The notes: a model not told the origin generated them from the letters alone. A stretch of DNA of 64,000 nucleotides from Papilionanthe hookeriana x Papilionanthe teres (GCA_022702705.1 CM040421.1:70674121-70738120); one strand, 5' to 3'; positions 45,078 to 57,575 are shown, numbered from the stretch's first letter. A program made the numbers and translations.

Positions 45078-46735
45078 CTAAATAAGCCTTTGATCACGTT
45101 GACTTAACTTGTAAGCCTCTTTATAAATCATTTTAATGTCTCCCAAATAAGGCTTCAGTCTTAATCCATTAACTTTAAATATTTTTCCTGTTTTGGGGTC
45201 TTTAATATCCACAGCTCCATAATGGTATACTTTCTGAATTATATATGGTCCTATCCATTTAGATCTTAATTTTCCAGGAAAAAGTCTTAAACGAGTATTA
45301 AATAATAATACTTCTTGTCTGAAGCTCGAATATTTTTCCCGAAATCTTTTTATCATGTAATATCTTCATTTTCTCTTTATAAATTTTTGCATTTTCATAT
45401 GATTCATTTCTTATTTCATCCATCTCATTTAATTGTAATAATCATTTTTCTCCTGCAGTATTCAAATCAAAATTAAACTCCTTTATCGCCCAATAAGTTT
45501 ATGTTCAAGTTCAACAGGTAAGTAACAATGTTTTCAATAAATTAACCGGTAAGGTGACATTCTGATTGGTGTCTTATAAGCTGTTCTATAAGCCCATAAT
45601 GCAGAATCAAGTCTATCAACCCAATCAGTTCTTTTAGGATTAACAGTCTTCTCTAAAATTCTTTTAATTTCTCTCGTTTCGATACTTCAGCCATCCACTT
45701 GTTTGAGGGTGATACGCAGTTGCAATTCTGTGTTTGATTCCAAATTTTTCCAGTAATGATTGAATTCTTATATTTCTAAAATGACTCCCACTATCTGTGA
45801 TTAAGATTGAAGTTTCTTCAAAATAGGAATCATGACATTTTTGAATAATAGCAAAAGTTTCTTCATAAGGTACACATATTCGAATTACATAATCTCTTCC
45901 TAATTTAAAAAAATGAGGTTCTTCCCAAATATAAGATTTAGCATCATTTTTAAATTTCTTAATATATTTGTTATTCAATTCATAAGGTAGAATATTGTTA
46001 ACTAAATAGTTAGATATATCCGCATACCAAGGTGTTTGGCATCCTTGAATAATATATAGATGTTCATTAGGAAATTTCTCATTTATATTTTCCTCAATAA
46101 TAACATCATTCTTAATTCTAGATAAATGATCAGCAATTTCGTTATCAGTTCCTTTTCTATCCACTATTTGAAGATCAAATTCTTGTAGAAGTAAAACCCA
46201 TCTTATCAGTCTAGGCTTAGCATCATTTTTTGACAATAAATATTTAATAGTGGAATGATCAGTATGAACTATGCATTTGGTACCAAGAAGATAAGGTCTA
46301 AATTTATCAAAGGCATAGACTATAACTAAAAGCTATTTCTTAGTAGTAGTGTAATTTCTTTGAGTTTCAGTAAGAGTTTACTAGCATAATATATAACTTT
46401 GAAAATTTTCTCATATTTTTTTCCCAATAGAGTTCCAATTGCAAAATCACTTGTATCACACATTAATTCAAAGGGTTTATTCTAATTAGGTGCAATAATT
46501 ATAGGTGCAATTATTAATTTTTCTTTTAAAATATTAAAAGCATTAACACAGTCTTCATTAAATTCAAATTTAGCTTCTTTTTCCAATAAATGACAAAGAG
46601 GTATAGCAATTTTACAAAAAATCCTATATATATCTTCTATAAAGTCCAGCATGACCCAGAAAACTTCTCACATCAGTAACAGTAGAAGGTGGTTGCAGTT
46701 CAACAATAATTTTCACTTTTGCTTGATCAACTTCC
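45078..46735 (-). pseudogene. pol remains of element C (RT end, RNase H, deleted integrase), Athila-type
   Basis: It starts at 46735, where the right element cuts into RT. The first visible motif is VDQAKVKIIVELQPP, then VRSFLGHAGLYR. RNase H has CDTSDFAIGTLLGKKYEKIF (about 46480-46400). The best frame, 46236-45664, runs RLIRWVLLLQEFDLQIVDRK, ADHLSRI, KCHDSYFEE and then jumps to ITDSGSHFRN. By comparison with element B, about 380 bases carrying the zinc-binding part and the first catalytic Asp of integrase are missing. The C-terminal piece 45356-45078 has LFPGKLRSKWIGPY and VNGLRLKPYLG. The upstream part of RT, with gag and protease, should lie beyond the window end. Confidence 0.8.
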
Positions 46736-49700
46736 TGTCGGCATATTTTTAGGTTTGTGTTGTATTTTGAAAAGGAGGGTCGCCTACAGAAGTTGTCGAC
46801 GAATTTTTTAATTTAATTTAAATAATTTGAAAAGTAGCATTTAATTTTTGAAAGTAATTTTAAGATATGAAATCAAACTGATCTCACATCCCAAATAGTT
46901 TATATAAATGAGCACCGCACCACAAACCGTGTATCTATCCCTAAGGATAGACACACTACTTGATGGTGGGGATCGATTAAATAAACTAAAAGTATTGTGA
47001 CATCTGTTCGGTCTGCGAACCAATTTTATAAGCCGACAAGTTCCCCTGCTTAATATAAAGAAATTAAGTAGGGTTTATATTACCTGGGTTCTTAAAGTTT
47101 CCTATAAGGGCAAGCCCCTATAGTTAATTACATCCTAAGTGACGAGAATCACAAGAAAACTCTCGATAATGATCAGTGGTTTTGCTCTCAAGAATTTCAA
47201 AGTTTAAGGTTTTCAAAGGATCAGATTTTGGAATTTCAATTGGGAATGGATCAAATTTGGAACCGTTTGTTTTTGAATCCAAAGGAAGAGAAGTAAGAGA
47301 AGTTGAGGATCCAAGAGGAATCTTGGCAACTTCCCTACTATCCTATTGTTTGGCTTCAATTTAGGAAGAATTATTTAGTATTTCGATCCTATCAATTTTA
47401 ATTATTTAGGACTTATATTCGTATGACATGATCATACAAACAGCCTTGAAAATGTGAGGGTTTATGTCGTACCAAACAACTACCTCGGAATCCTAAGACC
47501 TGTTAGGGCTTAATTTACATAATATGATTATGCAAATGCCTAACAAAAGGGTTGAGGATTTATGTTGCACTAAACAAACTACCTCAAAATCCTATGGCTT
47601 GATTGTTTAAAACTAGGAAAGGTTTTGCTGAAGTAGACTCAGGTTTTGCTGATGACGATAGCCGTGCTGCCCACTATGCTCCAAGCTCCTTGTTGTTACA
47701 GAGGTTTAGTTTTAGAAATCATAAATCGGGATATGAGAGAAGTGTTTTGGTTTAGAGAAAATCTTAAAATCTAAGTGTTTTCAATATTTTAATTAAAACA
47801 AATCTTAAAGTTGTTTAAACAGAACCGATTAAGATTCCACGGTTCCGTCATCCCAGCACCATTATTTTCATTGAATTCACTTAGTCCAGATGAATTTGCT
47901 AAACTCAACTGAATGAGCTCCACACTTTCATCTAGATCGTGGGAAATCCCGTTAGCAACACGTGTGTTACATCATCCGAGGTATTCCCGATCATTCAACG
48001 AGACGTTTTAATTTAGTTAAAGTTGTAGTTTTGTTGTTCTGTTTGTGATTAAATTTTGAGTTATTTTATATTTTGAAATGTTGTGGCGGTGATTTTTATC
48101 TTGTAATGAATTTTAATTTAGTTTTGGTTTCAGTTGAGGGACTATCCTAAAGGTTTTGGTTTTCATGCAACAGTTGTTTATCATGCAAGAAAAGTAAAGT
48201 ACAGTGCATGTAAGTAAATTGCAATAAAGTAAATTGCAATAAAATAAAAGCGTACCTGGAGGGTCTTCCCGTCATCCCAAGTTGGACTTAAAACACATGT
48301 TAAGACATTTAAATGTTTCAACAAGTTCCTAAGTAAAGCTAAGGGAAAGGTTTTGGTTGTCTACCAAAGTCCTAATCCTATAGCTAGTCATCTCCTATGA
48401 CGTCTAGGTTCTTGTGTTTTGGTTTAAGGATGATTTTCTTCAGCAAAGAACAATTAAGTTCAATTGTTCTTATAAACATCCCATCATATTGAGGAAGTGC
48501 TTAAGACGAGTCTTACACATCTTTTCAATACCTCTAGGATTGTTTTAAGTCCAAGAGAATTTAATTATACAAGTGAATTAATCATCCAGGAGTTTAAGTT
48601 TTGTTCTCTTGCTTAGTGAACTAGGACATTTGAATATCCTATAAGTGAAGTAACACTTCACTTGATACCTCATTTAAGAGTTATAATAATAAGAGCTTTA
48701 AAAGGGCAAATCAACTTATTAAGTATTTTAATGATTTAAACTTAATGGTTTAATTTTAATTTTGACTTAATTATAAAAAATTAGTTTAAGTTTGGAATAG
48801 TGTTTAAGTTATTTTAGATTTAATTCTTAATGATTTCATTTAGATTTGTTGTTAAATGATTTTAATTTAATTTAATTCAATTTAATTTTAATTCAATTTA
48901 ATTTAATTTAAATTTAATTTGATTTGATTTTAATTTAATTTAATTTAATTTAATTTACTTTGATTTAATTTAATTTTAATTTAATTTAACTTAATTTAAT
49001 TTAATTTAATTTAATTTTAATTCAATTTTAATTCAATTTAATTTAATTTAATTTAATTTAATTTTAATTTAACTTAATTTAAATTTAATTTTAATTTAAA
49101 TTTAATTTAATTTAATTTAATTTAATTTTAGTTTAATTTTAATTTGGATTATTATTTTAATTTTTTTTAAGTAAGAATTAAGTATTATTGAAGTGATTTA
49201 TTTAGGGATTTTTAAATTAAAGAATAAATATCCTCTTAATAATATCCCTACTTTAATAATTCCAATTTCTATTATTCTTCCAAAATTTCAATTAATTAAT
49301 TAATTAAAGTTTTATTTTAATTATATTTGAAATTCTTAGTAGATTTCTACCCTCAATCATTTAATTTTCAATCATCCAAAATCAGTTTAAAATCAAATAT
49401 TTTACCCTCCCCATTTTGATTAATCCTAAAATTTTAATTAATGGTTGAAATTTTTAATTACACTTTTGCCCTTCAAGCTTAATAATTCTATAACTCACTA
49501 AATTAAGCTCAAATGACCTTGAAATTTTTATGTAACCTCACTCACATATCAATTAAGACATTAGATGAGAAAATGTGATTTTTCTGTATTTAATTTATTT
49601 ATGTAATTATTTTTAATGGAAAATAGGGGTTTTCAACGAAAATTGAATAACATGACCAAGAAAATGTTTCTGTCCTTAATAAAATTATGGGATGTTCCTA

Positions 49701-52700
49701 ATGAACATTAGACCATTTGGACCAATTTTGGTGAGTTTTTGAGTTATATTTTATTTATTAGAATTATTTTGAGTTTTGGATTATTATTTAATTTTAAAAT
49801 AAAATTAAAGTTGAAAAATGGATTTTATATTTTTCTTAAATCTCTCTGCCCTCAAGGAGTCCAGAGAAAAAAATTTTATATTTTTCTAATTTTTCTTTAA
49901 TTTATTAGAATTATTTTAGTGAAAAGGTTGGAAAATACATTTTTTAATATTAAAAATTACATTAAGCCTTTAAAATTCAATATATTATCCTAGGGACTTA
50001 AAAAAAATATTTTGTTTGTTCTTAAGTGATTAGAATTCAAAATGTGACATTTTGGTGATTTTTAATATTTTTATGATTTTTATTATTTTTTAATTATTAA
50101 AAATATTAAAATAATGATAAAAATCAACCATTTTAGAAAATTACAATTTTAATTTTCCTAAGTTCCTATGATATCAGAGAAGCTCCAAAACCATTTTTGT
50201 CAATTTTTGAAGAGTATTTTGTGAGTTATGAATTTTTAAAGTTTAATTTTATCCATTTTACTTAAGAGGCTTAATCAACATATTTGGTGGGGTTAATCAG
50301 GTGCTATTGACTTCAAATTTTTATGTGATGTTCTTATGATCCTAAAGATCAGTGGAGAATTATTTTCAAGTTAATTTGATTTGTAGTTAACCCTAATTAA
50401 TTAAAGTTCAATTTTGGGTGTTTAGGCCAATTAGGGTTGTTCCATGTGAATTAACCCAAAACCTATTTTTCCTAGGTTCCTCTTGTCATAAGAAACATCA
50501 CCAAATTTTCCTAGAATTTATTTCTCAACATGCTAATTATTGGAATTAAAATACTCAAAACAGTAACATGCAATTAAAAATCAATAACTTCTCATAGGGA
50601 TGGCCTCTAGCCTTAGAAAATTCAGGAAATGTTTCCAAGTTCATAGGCTTCAAAAGCCCTGTGGTCTCATGCCATGGTGAATTGTCTATGCAAATGGAAA
50701 ATTAAAACAATGTAGAGAGTAAATAAATCATTAAAAATAAAATACTCAATAAAATTACTTGATTTCTTTTCCACATTATTCTCCTCTGTTCACTGAGCAA
50801 GAGAGTATTTTTATTTTATTTTTATGATTTTTCTACACAAAGTTATGCATTTTTGAAGTTTAGGGTAAAAATAAATAAAATATTTTATTTTCCCGCTCAA
50901 TCGCCACGTGTCGCTCCCTGATTTGCTGGCGCGGTTCTGTTCATGGATGCAGCTACTGTCCAACTCCATCAATTCCATCCATTGGATACACGCCTAATCG
51001 GACGGCTGCTACTTCTCTCCCCTAGTTCTATTCACCCAAAACCGTCCAACTTCAAACCTTGATATCTCCCTCGATTCTCAACGAAATTGAATGAATTTTT
51101 TTTTAAATGATTGTCTAATCGAGTAGCACACATCTATACGGTGATGATATACTTAAAACATGTGAATAATTACAAAAAATTAAAACATACTTCGTTGGAG
51201 GAGAAAACATTTGATACCTTTGTCCAAGAGGTGAGACCTCAATTGGAAATGATTGGATTGAGCTTAGGAGTGCTTAGAGAAGATTTGGGAACAATTTGGC
51301 AGAGTTTCGCCAAGGTAATCTTTTGCGTCTCCTCACCTTGGTCATGGAGGTGGGGTTTAAATAAGGAAGGTTATGGTGGAGCTTGGGTGGCCATGAGGGT
51401 TGGCTTGGTTCATTCACCAAGGTTTTTTGGCTGAGAAAAACTCACAAGATTGAGCTTCATCTTGATGCAATCAATTGGGTTATTCCATTTGTAAAGTCAA
51501 GGATTTAAATGGCATGGGTTTAAGGAGCATTTTTTGTCCAATTTGGGTCAATTCATGGTTGTGGCTTGGTTCACTCACCAAGGCTTGATTTGGGCTGACG
51601 TGAGATCATTTGGGTCAGCCTCACATGTGTGGTGAAGTCCCATCCAAGGTGAGGTGGCCAATTTTGGTTAAAGTGTATCATGAATGGGGTTAAAAAAGGT
51701 TCAGTGAAGGCTTAGGAAAGGCTCCCCTCTTCTTGCCATAAGTGGCATGATGAGGTGGAAAGGGCTCCCCATGGCTTGCATATGGCTTATGCATGGCTCC
51801 ATGACTTCATTTGGCTTGGTCTTGGCTTGTGAAAAGGTTGGCTCACTTGCATGGAAAAGGGTTATTTGGAATTTTGAAAACTTTGGATTCCATTGATGGG
51901 ATTTGTCATGATGCTACAAATGGGTTACTTTCATGATGGTTTAAAACTTTGGTCAAATAGGATTATCAAAGGAATGATGAAGAAAAGGTTTCATGTGGGC
52001 TTGGGAATGAACTTTGGGCTTTTAAAATTTTGTAAAGGTGGGCTTTTAAAATGGTTTAAGGGAATGGACTTTTATGTTTCAAAATGGGCTTTTAGATCAA
52101 AAAATTTGTAAAGGGCCATGCTAAATAAATGTTGGGTTTAGTTTAAGGATATGTCATGAGTGATTTGAAACAATTTTGGAGTGATTTGGGATTGAATTGG
52201 GTTAGATTTGGGTTTATTTGGTAAAGGGGCTAAGGTGGGCCAAATTGGGCTAACTTAGGCTAAGGTTGGGCTAATGTTAAAATTGATGTAAAATTGAAGT
52301 TGAGAAATGTTTAGGAGAATTTTATGAAGAGTTTTCAACTTTGGTTGGGGTTCAATCTTGGGATTTGGGCTTATTTGGGTTCATGGTGGATTTAGGCCAA
52401 TTTAAGAAATTTTGGGTTTGGTTTGAATTTGAGTAAGGTTTGGGTCCAAATTTTGGGCAAATTTTGTTAGTGTTTTGTTTATGGAGATGTTAGGGAAGAT
52501 TTAAAGAAGGTTTGGGGTTAATTGGAGTTGAGTTGGGTTAGGTTTGGGCTAAGTTTAGCTCATGGGTCAAAATTGGGCTTTAAGTTTAAGATTAAAATTG
52601 GACCTAAATGTCAATCAAATTGGGCTTGGATTTGGTCTAAATTGATATTGGGGATATTGAATTGAAGTTTAGAATTGAATTAGACCAAAATTGAGGTCAA

Positions 52701-53596
52701 TTGGGGAGGTTTGGTTTGACATTGGGTTCATTTGGGTTAAAAATGGGTCAAATTGGAGATTTTAGTAAAAGTCGGGTAAATTGACAAAATTGGCCTATGG
52801 TGTAGTTGAACAAAATGAAATTGGGAATATTTTGGATTTTCTGGAATTTTTTGGGAATTTTTGAGTCAAGAGGGGCATTTTGGTAATTTGGAGGGTATTG
52901 GGGGTATTTTTGGAATTTTTGGTCAAAGATGATCACTTTGAATGGTGAGAAATTTTTAAGGACTGATTTAGAGTAATTTTGATGAATTTAGGTAATTTTG
53001 CAAATTTTGCGTCATTTCAAAGGCATTTGGTAGGTTTGGCGGGTCCGGGGCCCTGGGGGTCAAAAATTGAAATTTTGGACAAATGAAGATTGATTTAATG
53101 TGAGTATAATGAAATCACTTTGGTTGATCCATGAAGCCATATTAAGCTCATATGAGCCATGAGAGGACTCATTTGAGGTATTCACTATGTTGTTCCTAAC
53201 CCTCTTAGCCAGGGGCTTAGGGGTTAAGAAACATCCATGTGAATTACCTACATGAGTCAGGAAGTCAAGTTGGGTGAGAGTGTGGTTTTAAAACTTGGAA
53301 TGTGTGTGAGAGTGTGGTGTATGTGCAAGTCAACCCTCACCAGACCAGGCCACCCAGGGTATCCCTAAGACCAAAAAGTCCTATAGGGATCTCATCCTTT
53401 AAACCTCCACATTTGATCTCATTAAGGGTCTACCATCAAACTTGTGGGGTTTGTAGGGAGTCAGGAGGTATTTGAATTTCTAAAGGGTGGGTTCCACTTC
53501 TAGTCTTCTAAGATTAGTCAAAGGAAAAGCCTAAGGCTAGATCCTAAAGACTTAGGAGAGAGAAAAGAAAATACCTCATCAAAAATGAGGTCAACA
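46736..53596 (-). repeat. 3' LTR of the right AlkB-bearing element (6861 bp)
   Basis: It is the reverse-complement counterpart of 12817-20190. It starts TGTTGACC at 53596 and ends ATGCCGACA at 46736, 58 bases beyond the homologue of the left LTR end (46794). It contains the reversed G-rich zone (51900-53060 as read on the plus strand), a TATTTAAA box (51363-51356), (TTAAA)n (48855-49145), the donor (about 48258-48250) and both hairpins. CTTCC at 46731-46735 is the expected 5-bp target duplication. Open frames in it (such as 51111-51434 and 51893-52111) lack coding character. Confidence 0.85.
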
Positions 53597-54180
53597 AATG
53601 GACCCCCAATAGGTGTGGTGTGCTAACCAACCACACCGCGCGTATTGGTGTTGACCGAAGAGATCAGCAAGAACAACACAAATGTCCAAGTGACGCACTT
53701 AGGACAGAGTAGAAGAATTCCCGTTGGGGAGTATCAAGTATATTTCTAAGACTGGAGATCCCTGAACTCTCGCTAGGGAATGGAAAAGGAGGTAAATTCC
53801 AAATCACAAGATCTGGGGAATTCGAATTAGATTTCGTTTCATTTTAATTTCAAGTTTCAATGTGTGAGTTTAAATTTCGATTTGTTTTGAGTTTCAATTT
53901 CGATTGAGGTTTAATTAAAATCAATTTAAGAAAATTTTGAATTTGAAATTTTGATTTGAACTGAGGATTGAAACTTAGGTTTCAACCTCAGGATTGTGAA
54001 GAGAACTGCAATTTAGGTACCAGTCTCGAAAATTTAGAGGGTTAAAATTTAGGTATCAACCTCAAAAGAGGATCGAAATATAGGTATCGATCTCGAATGA
54101 GAGTCGAAATTTAGGTATCGACCTCGAAATTTCAGGGGTGCAGAAAAGCTTCTCGGAAGAGTGTGAGTTTAGCGGACACC
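53597..54180 (-). repeat. End of internal region with short degenerate repeats
   Basis: The part next to the LTR matches 12600-12816 in the left element. From about 53970 to 54135 a short phrase like GAAATTTAGGTATCGACCTCGA recurs roughly every 30 bases with many changes, forming a decayed mini-array next to the main one. Confidence 0.6.
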
Positions 54181-54730
54181 GAGGTCGGGATGCCATATAG
54201 GTCCTATACCCAAGTCAGAGAGTTAAAATCGAGGTCAGGATGCCATGTAGGTCTTATACCCAGGTCGGAGGATTATCATCGAGGTCAGGATGCCATGTAG
54301 GTCTTATACCCAGGTCGGAGGATTATCACCGAGGTCAGGATGCCATGTAGGTCTTATACCCAGGTCGGAGGATTAACACCGAGGTCGGGATGCCATGTAG
54401 GTCTTATACCTGTGTCGGAGGATTATCACCGAGGTCAGGATGCCATGTAGGTCTTATACCCAGGTCGGAGGATTAACACCGAGGTCAGGATGCCATGTAG
54501 GTCTTATACCCAGGTCGGAGGATTATCACCGAGGTCAGGATGCCATGTAGGTCTTATACCCAAGTCGGAGGATTATCCCCGAGGTCAGGATGCCATGTAG
54601 GTCTTATACCCAGGTCGGAGGATTAACACCGAGGTCAGGATGCCATGTAGATCTTATACCCAGGTCGGAGGATTAACACCGAGGTCAGGATGCCATGTCT
54701 GTCTTATACCCAGGTCGGAGGATTAGAGTG
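54181..54730 (-). repeat. Tandem array, eleven units of 50 bp
   Basis: On the plus strand GAGGTC(A/G)GGATGCCAT recurs exactly every 50 bases from 54181 to 54681. The units are nearly identical, so the array is young or homogenised. It occupies the place of the 82-bp array in the left element but shares no sequence with it. Confidence 0.97.
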
Positions 54731-55782
54731 CGGAAAAAATTTCTCTAAAGAATGCGGGATTAGCGAAAATTCAGAGAAGAGAGTCGAAGATTGAGTATCA
54801 ATTTCAAAATGAGAACTGGAAGTTAGGTATGAGTCTCAGAAGGACAGAAACTAGAAGTTAGGTACCGATCCCAAAAGTTAGTATTTGATTTGAGTTTTGA
54901 AGATTCTGCTGAAAGTTTAGTGTAGTAGAAGATTTGAATGAGATATGAAAGTGTTTCACATCTCCAGAGGGTTAATTGAAGTTTGATTATTTGGTGATGG
55001 ATATGAATCCCTGCCATCAGAACCAAATCAAAAATTTCATGGTTATGTGTCAGTAGACTCAGTCGACCTTCTCAAAAAGAGGAAAGGGATTGTGGGGAGT
55101 CGAAGAGATTTCGAGAATAGCCAGAGGCTGGGGATATCGGATTCGGAGAATCGTTTTCATTGTTTTTTTTAGTGATTTGATTTTGTTTTGTTTTGATTTT
55201 CAAGTTATTTTGTTTTATTTGTATTTTGAATTTGGATTCTTGTTTTAAATTTTTTTTTTTTAAGTTTCGTCTTCAATTGAAATTTTCACTTTGATCTGAA
55301 TTTTCATTCATTTATTCGATTCACAACTTGACATTCTAAGTCGATTTGCTTTGAATTTTGGTTTGTGTTTTATTAAGACTTTGAATTCAAGTTTTATTTT
55401 GTTGTTATTATCTCATTCAAATCGTTCTTCATTCAACTTTTTTTTAAAGTCGAGTTAAACCCAGATCTGGTGGCGTTTGCAGTCAATTGCAAAAAACTAA
55501 AGGCAAAACACAAAATTCATTTCCATTAAAATGTTGAAGACACATCAGGTGATTCCATCGAAACATTTCTGATGACATCCTTCTGAAACAGACTTTTACA
55601 GAACTTCATATATATCTGAAAACAGACTGCATCGATATCTTTGTGTATTCTGACAAAATTGTCTGTTCGATCCATCCATGTCTGAAAAGTAGACTACACA
55701 GGTAATAGCATCACCTTCTAAGCCACTTTATGGAGGAGAATCCCACTTAAGTGGTTTTAGAGGTGTGCTACTACTATGTAGC
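54731..55782 (-). other. 3' untranslated region between the AlkB ORF and the repeats
   Basis: This is non-coding. A T-rich low-complexity part lies at 55150-55450. The part next to the ORF (55550-55782) resembles 10764-11000 of the left element. Confidence 0.5.
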
Positions 55783-57255
55783 CTACAACTCGTAGGGCTG
55801 TAGATTCTCTAGTTCTTGATTTGGCTGCAAATAGATCGGAATCTTACTCTCATCCATCCTTCTGAGGGTGATGGAGATTCGCTCAAAGGGAACTCCCGGT
55901 ATGCAGTGCTTTGCTACATCTGCACCATTTCCTTGCAGGACGAGAATAGAGCCTACCGGTAGAGGTATCTCGACCAGCCCTCGGAATTCTCCGGGGCCAA
56001 CTATCCAGAGTTCTGTCCCGAACATAATGTTGCATTGGTTGATGAAGGAAACGGTACAAAAGGGCCTTACAAAACCATGATGATCTATGTGAGGTGGGAT
56101 TCCTTCTGCGTAGTTGTTGATAATACAACTGTTCGGTATGCAATCGACAGGTAAGACTCGCCAAGCCACCATCCTCTTTATCATTTTCTTAATCAGCACT
56201 GGCATTGGAAACACTTCATCGTAGCGGAGTATCCCCGGCGGATTTTCTCTCTTGTCATCAGCAAAGTTGTAACAACATCCAAATTGGAGTGTAATCCTCC
56301 CTTTGCCTCGTTTCCATTTCTTCGGCTCAGAGTAGGTCTTGCGTCGGAGTCGTCCTGCACGACTTAGTTTCTTCAGTTCTTTGATGTAGTCTACAATCTC
56401 ACTCTGCTCGTAGTGAGAGAAAACATCTGTATGTAACTCCAGTCCTTCCAGGATGTTGACATATCTGCCTCTGATTCTCTGAAAGTACTCAAAATTCTGC
56501 TTTCGCACCCTCTGGATCATTTCCAACTCGTGCTTTGAAATTATTTGTAGCTGTCAGGGCCTAGTGACGTATTGTGGGATATATGGCTCCACACCGTCAC
56601 ACTCTCCTGGAATCATCACTATCCCAAGTGCAGGCTCTGTAGTAGTCTCCTCTGGAACAACCTCTGCTATGGTGCTCCTGAGGGCTGGCCTCGTTGGGGC
56701 AACTGCTGTGGTCATCGGAAGAGTCGTCACTATCTCAGGTGCAGGCTCTATAGTAGCCTCCTCTGGAACAACCTCTGGTATGCTGCTCCTGAGGGTTGGC
56801 CTCCTCGGGGCAATTTCTGTAGTCATCGGAATTTCTTCCTTGTACTATTCCTCTGTTAATTTCTTTAACATTTTGGCGATACGCCGATTCTTTTTTCTTC
56901 TTTGGGTTGCGGTCAGAGTGGCTCTTCTTTCCCCTTGAATCTCAGTAAGGGCAGCATTGACAAGCTTTCCTCCTGTAGTAGTTATCACTGATTTCATCTT
57001 GTTACCTTCGGTCGCGTTGATCTTCCTTTTCTTGTTCGCAGTATGGGGAACTTTCTCATTAAGCCTCATCACTGTCTTTCCACGGGACTGCCTGGGATCC
57101 ACCGTAGTCCAGACAGTTTCTTCATATTCCAATTCCAGCTTTGCAAATTCCAAGTCAATCTCTATCACAGCATCAGCTTTCAGTTCTTCTTTGTTAAGTG
57201 CAAGACTTACGCCATCCTTAAAGTTCAGGAACAACCGCCCGTTCGACATTTCCAT
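55783..57255 (-). pseudogene. 3' ORF: basic N-terminal module fused to an AlkB-type dioxygenase (ALKBH9/10-like), two stops
   Basis: The start at 57255 (MEMSNGRLFLNFKDGVSLAL) and the end TAG at 55783-55785 lie in one frame. About 490 codons are broken only by stops at 56847-56845 and 56556-56554, with no frameshift. Residues ~1-136 are the basic module with NKKRKIN and ATLTATQRRKKNRRIAKML. Residues ~140-235 are a Pro/Glu/Thr linker with two copies of a PTLRSSIPEVVPEE / PALRSTIAEVVPEE repeat. Residues ~245-490 are AlkB: GLELHTDVFS, GKGRITLQFGCCYNFADD, NPPGILRYDEV, then IPPHID with the HxD ligands at 56091-56083. GPGEFRG and NGADVAKHCIP follow, with the distal His at 55908-55906, and RISITLRRMDESK holds the 2-oxoglutarate-binding Arg region. 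All key residues are present. Plant ALKBH9/10 proteins remove m6A from RNA; the same activity is inferred here, not shown. The absence of introns suggests capture through an mRNA. Confidence 0.88.
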
Positions 57256-57575
57256 GAAAGAAAAAACAAGGAAAGGATGAGGGGTTGTACTCAGAACGAG
57301 AAAAATAAGAAAGTTTCTTATTAATGGAGAATTCTTATTTTATTATTTCAAATTTCACAAGAGCAAGAAAAGATAAGAAAAGATAAGAATTGGGTTTGAT
57401 CGAGAAGGAAGGGTTAAAATTTTATTATTACAAGTTCACATGTTTTCTTTTAGCACATTTTTTATTTTATCATTCATCCCTTTTTATTTTGTTTTATTTT
57501 ATTTTGGGTTCGGACCCAGTTACAAGTGATTACTCTACCCGTGCTTCTAGGAATGAGATTTTATTCATTGAAACA
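57256..57575 (-). other. Spacer between pol and the 3' ORF
   Basis: This is AT-rich and non-coding, and equals 8994-9309 of the left element in length and position. Its pyrimidine run before the ATG is kept, but the AG of the candidate splice acceptor reads TG. Confidence 0.55.

Noticed and set aside
51111..51434. 107-codon frame in the right LTR (and 51893-52111)
   Set aside because: There is no counterpart open frame in the left LTR copies, and the composition follows the G-rich zone.
54181..54730. CRISPR-like regular repeats
   Set aside because: Units are contiguous 50-bp tandem copies without spacers, in a plant retrotransposon.
56564..56938. 124-codon frame on the plus strand, Gly/Val/Ser-rich and membrane-like
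   Set aside because: It is an exact antisense shadow of the repeated linker of the AlkB ORF.
55783..57255. AlkB ORF as an ordinary host ALKBH gene or its processed copy
   Set aside because: It lies between integrase and the 3' LTR in two unrelated insertions, fused to the same extra module.
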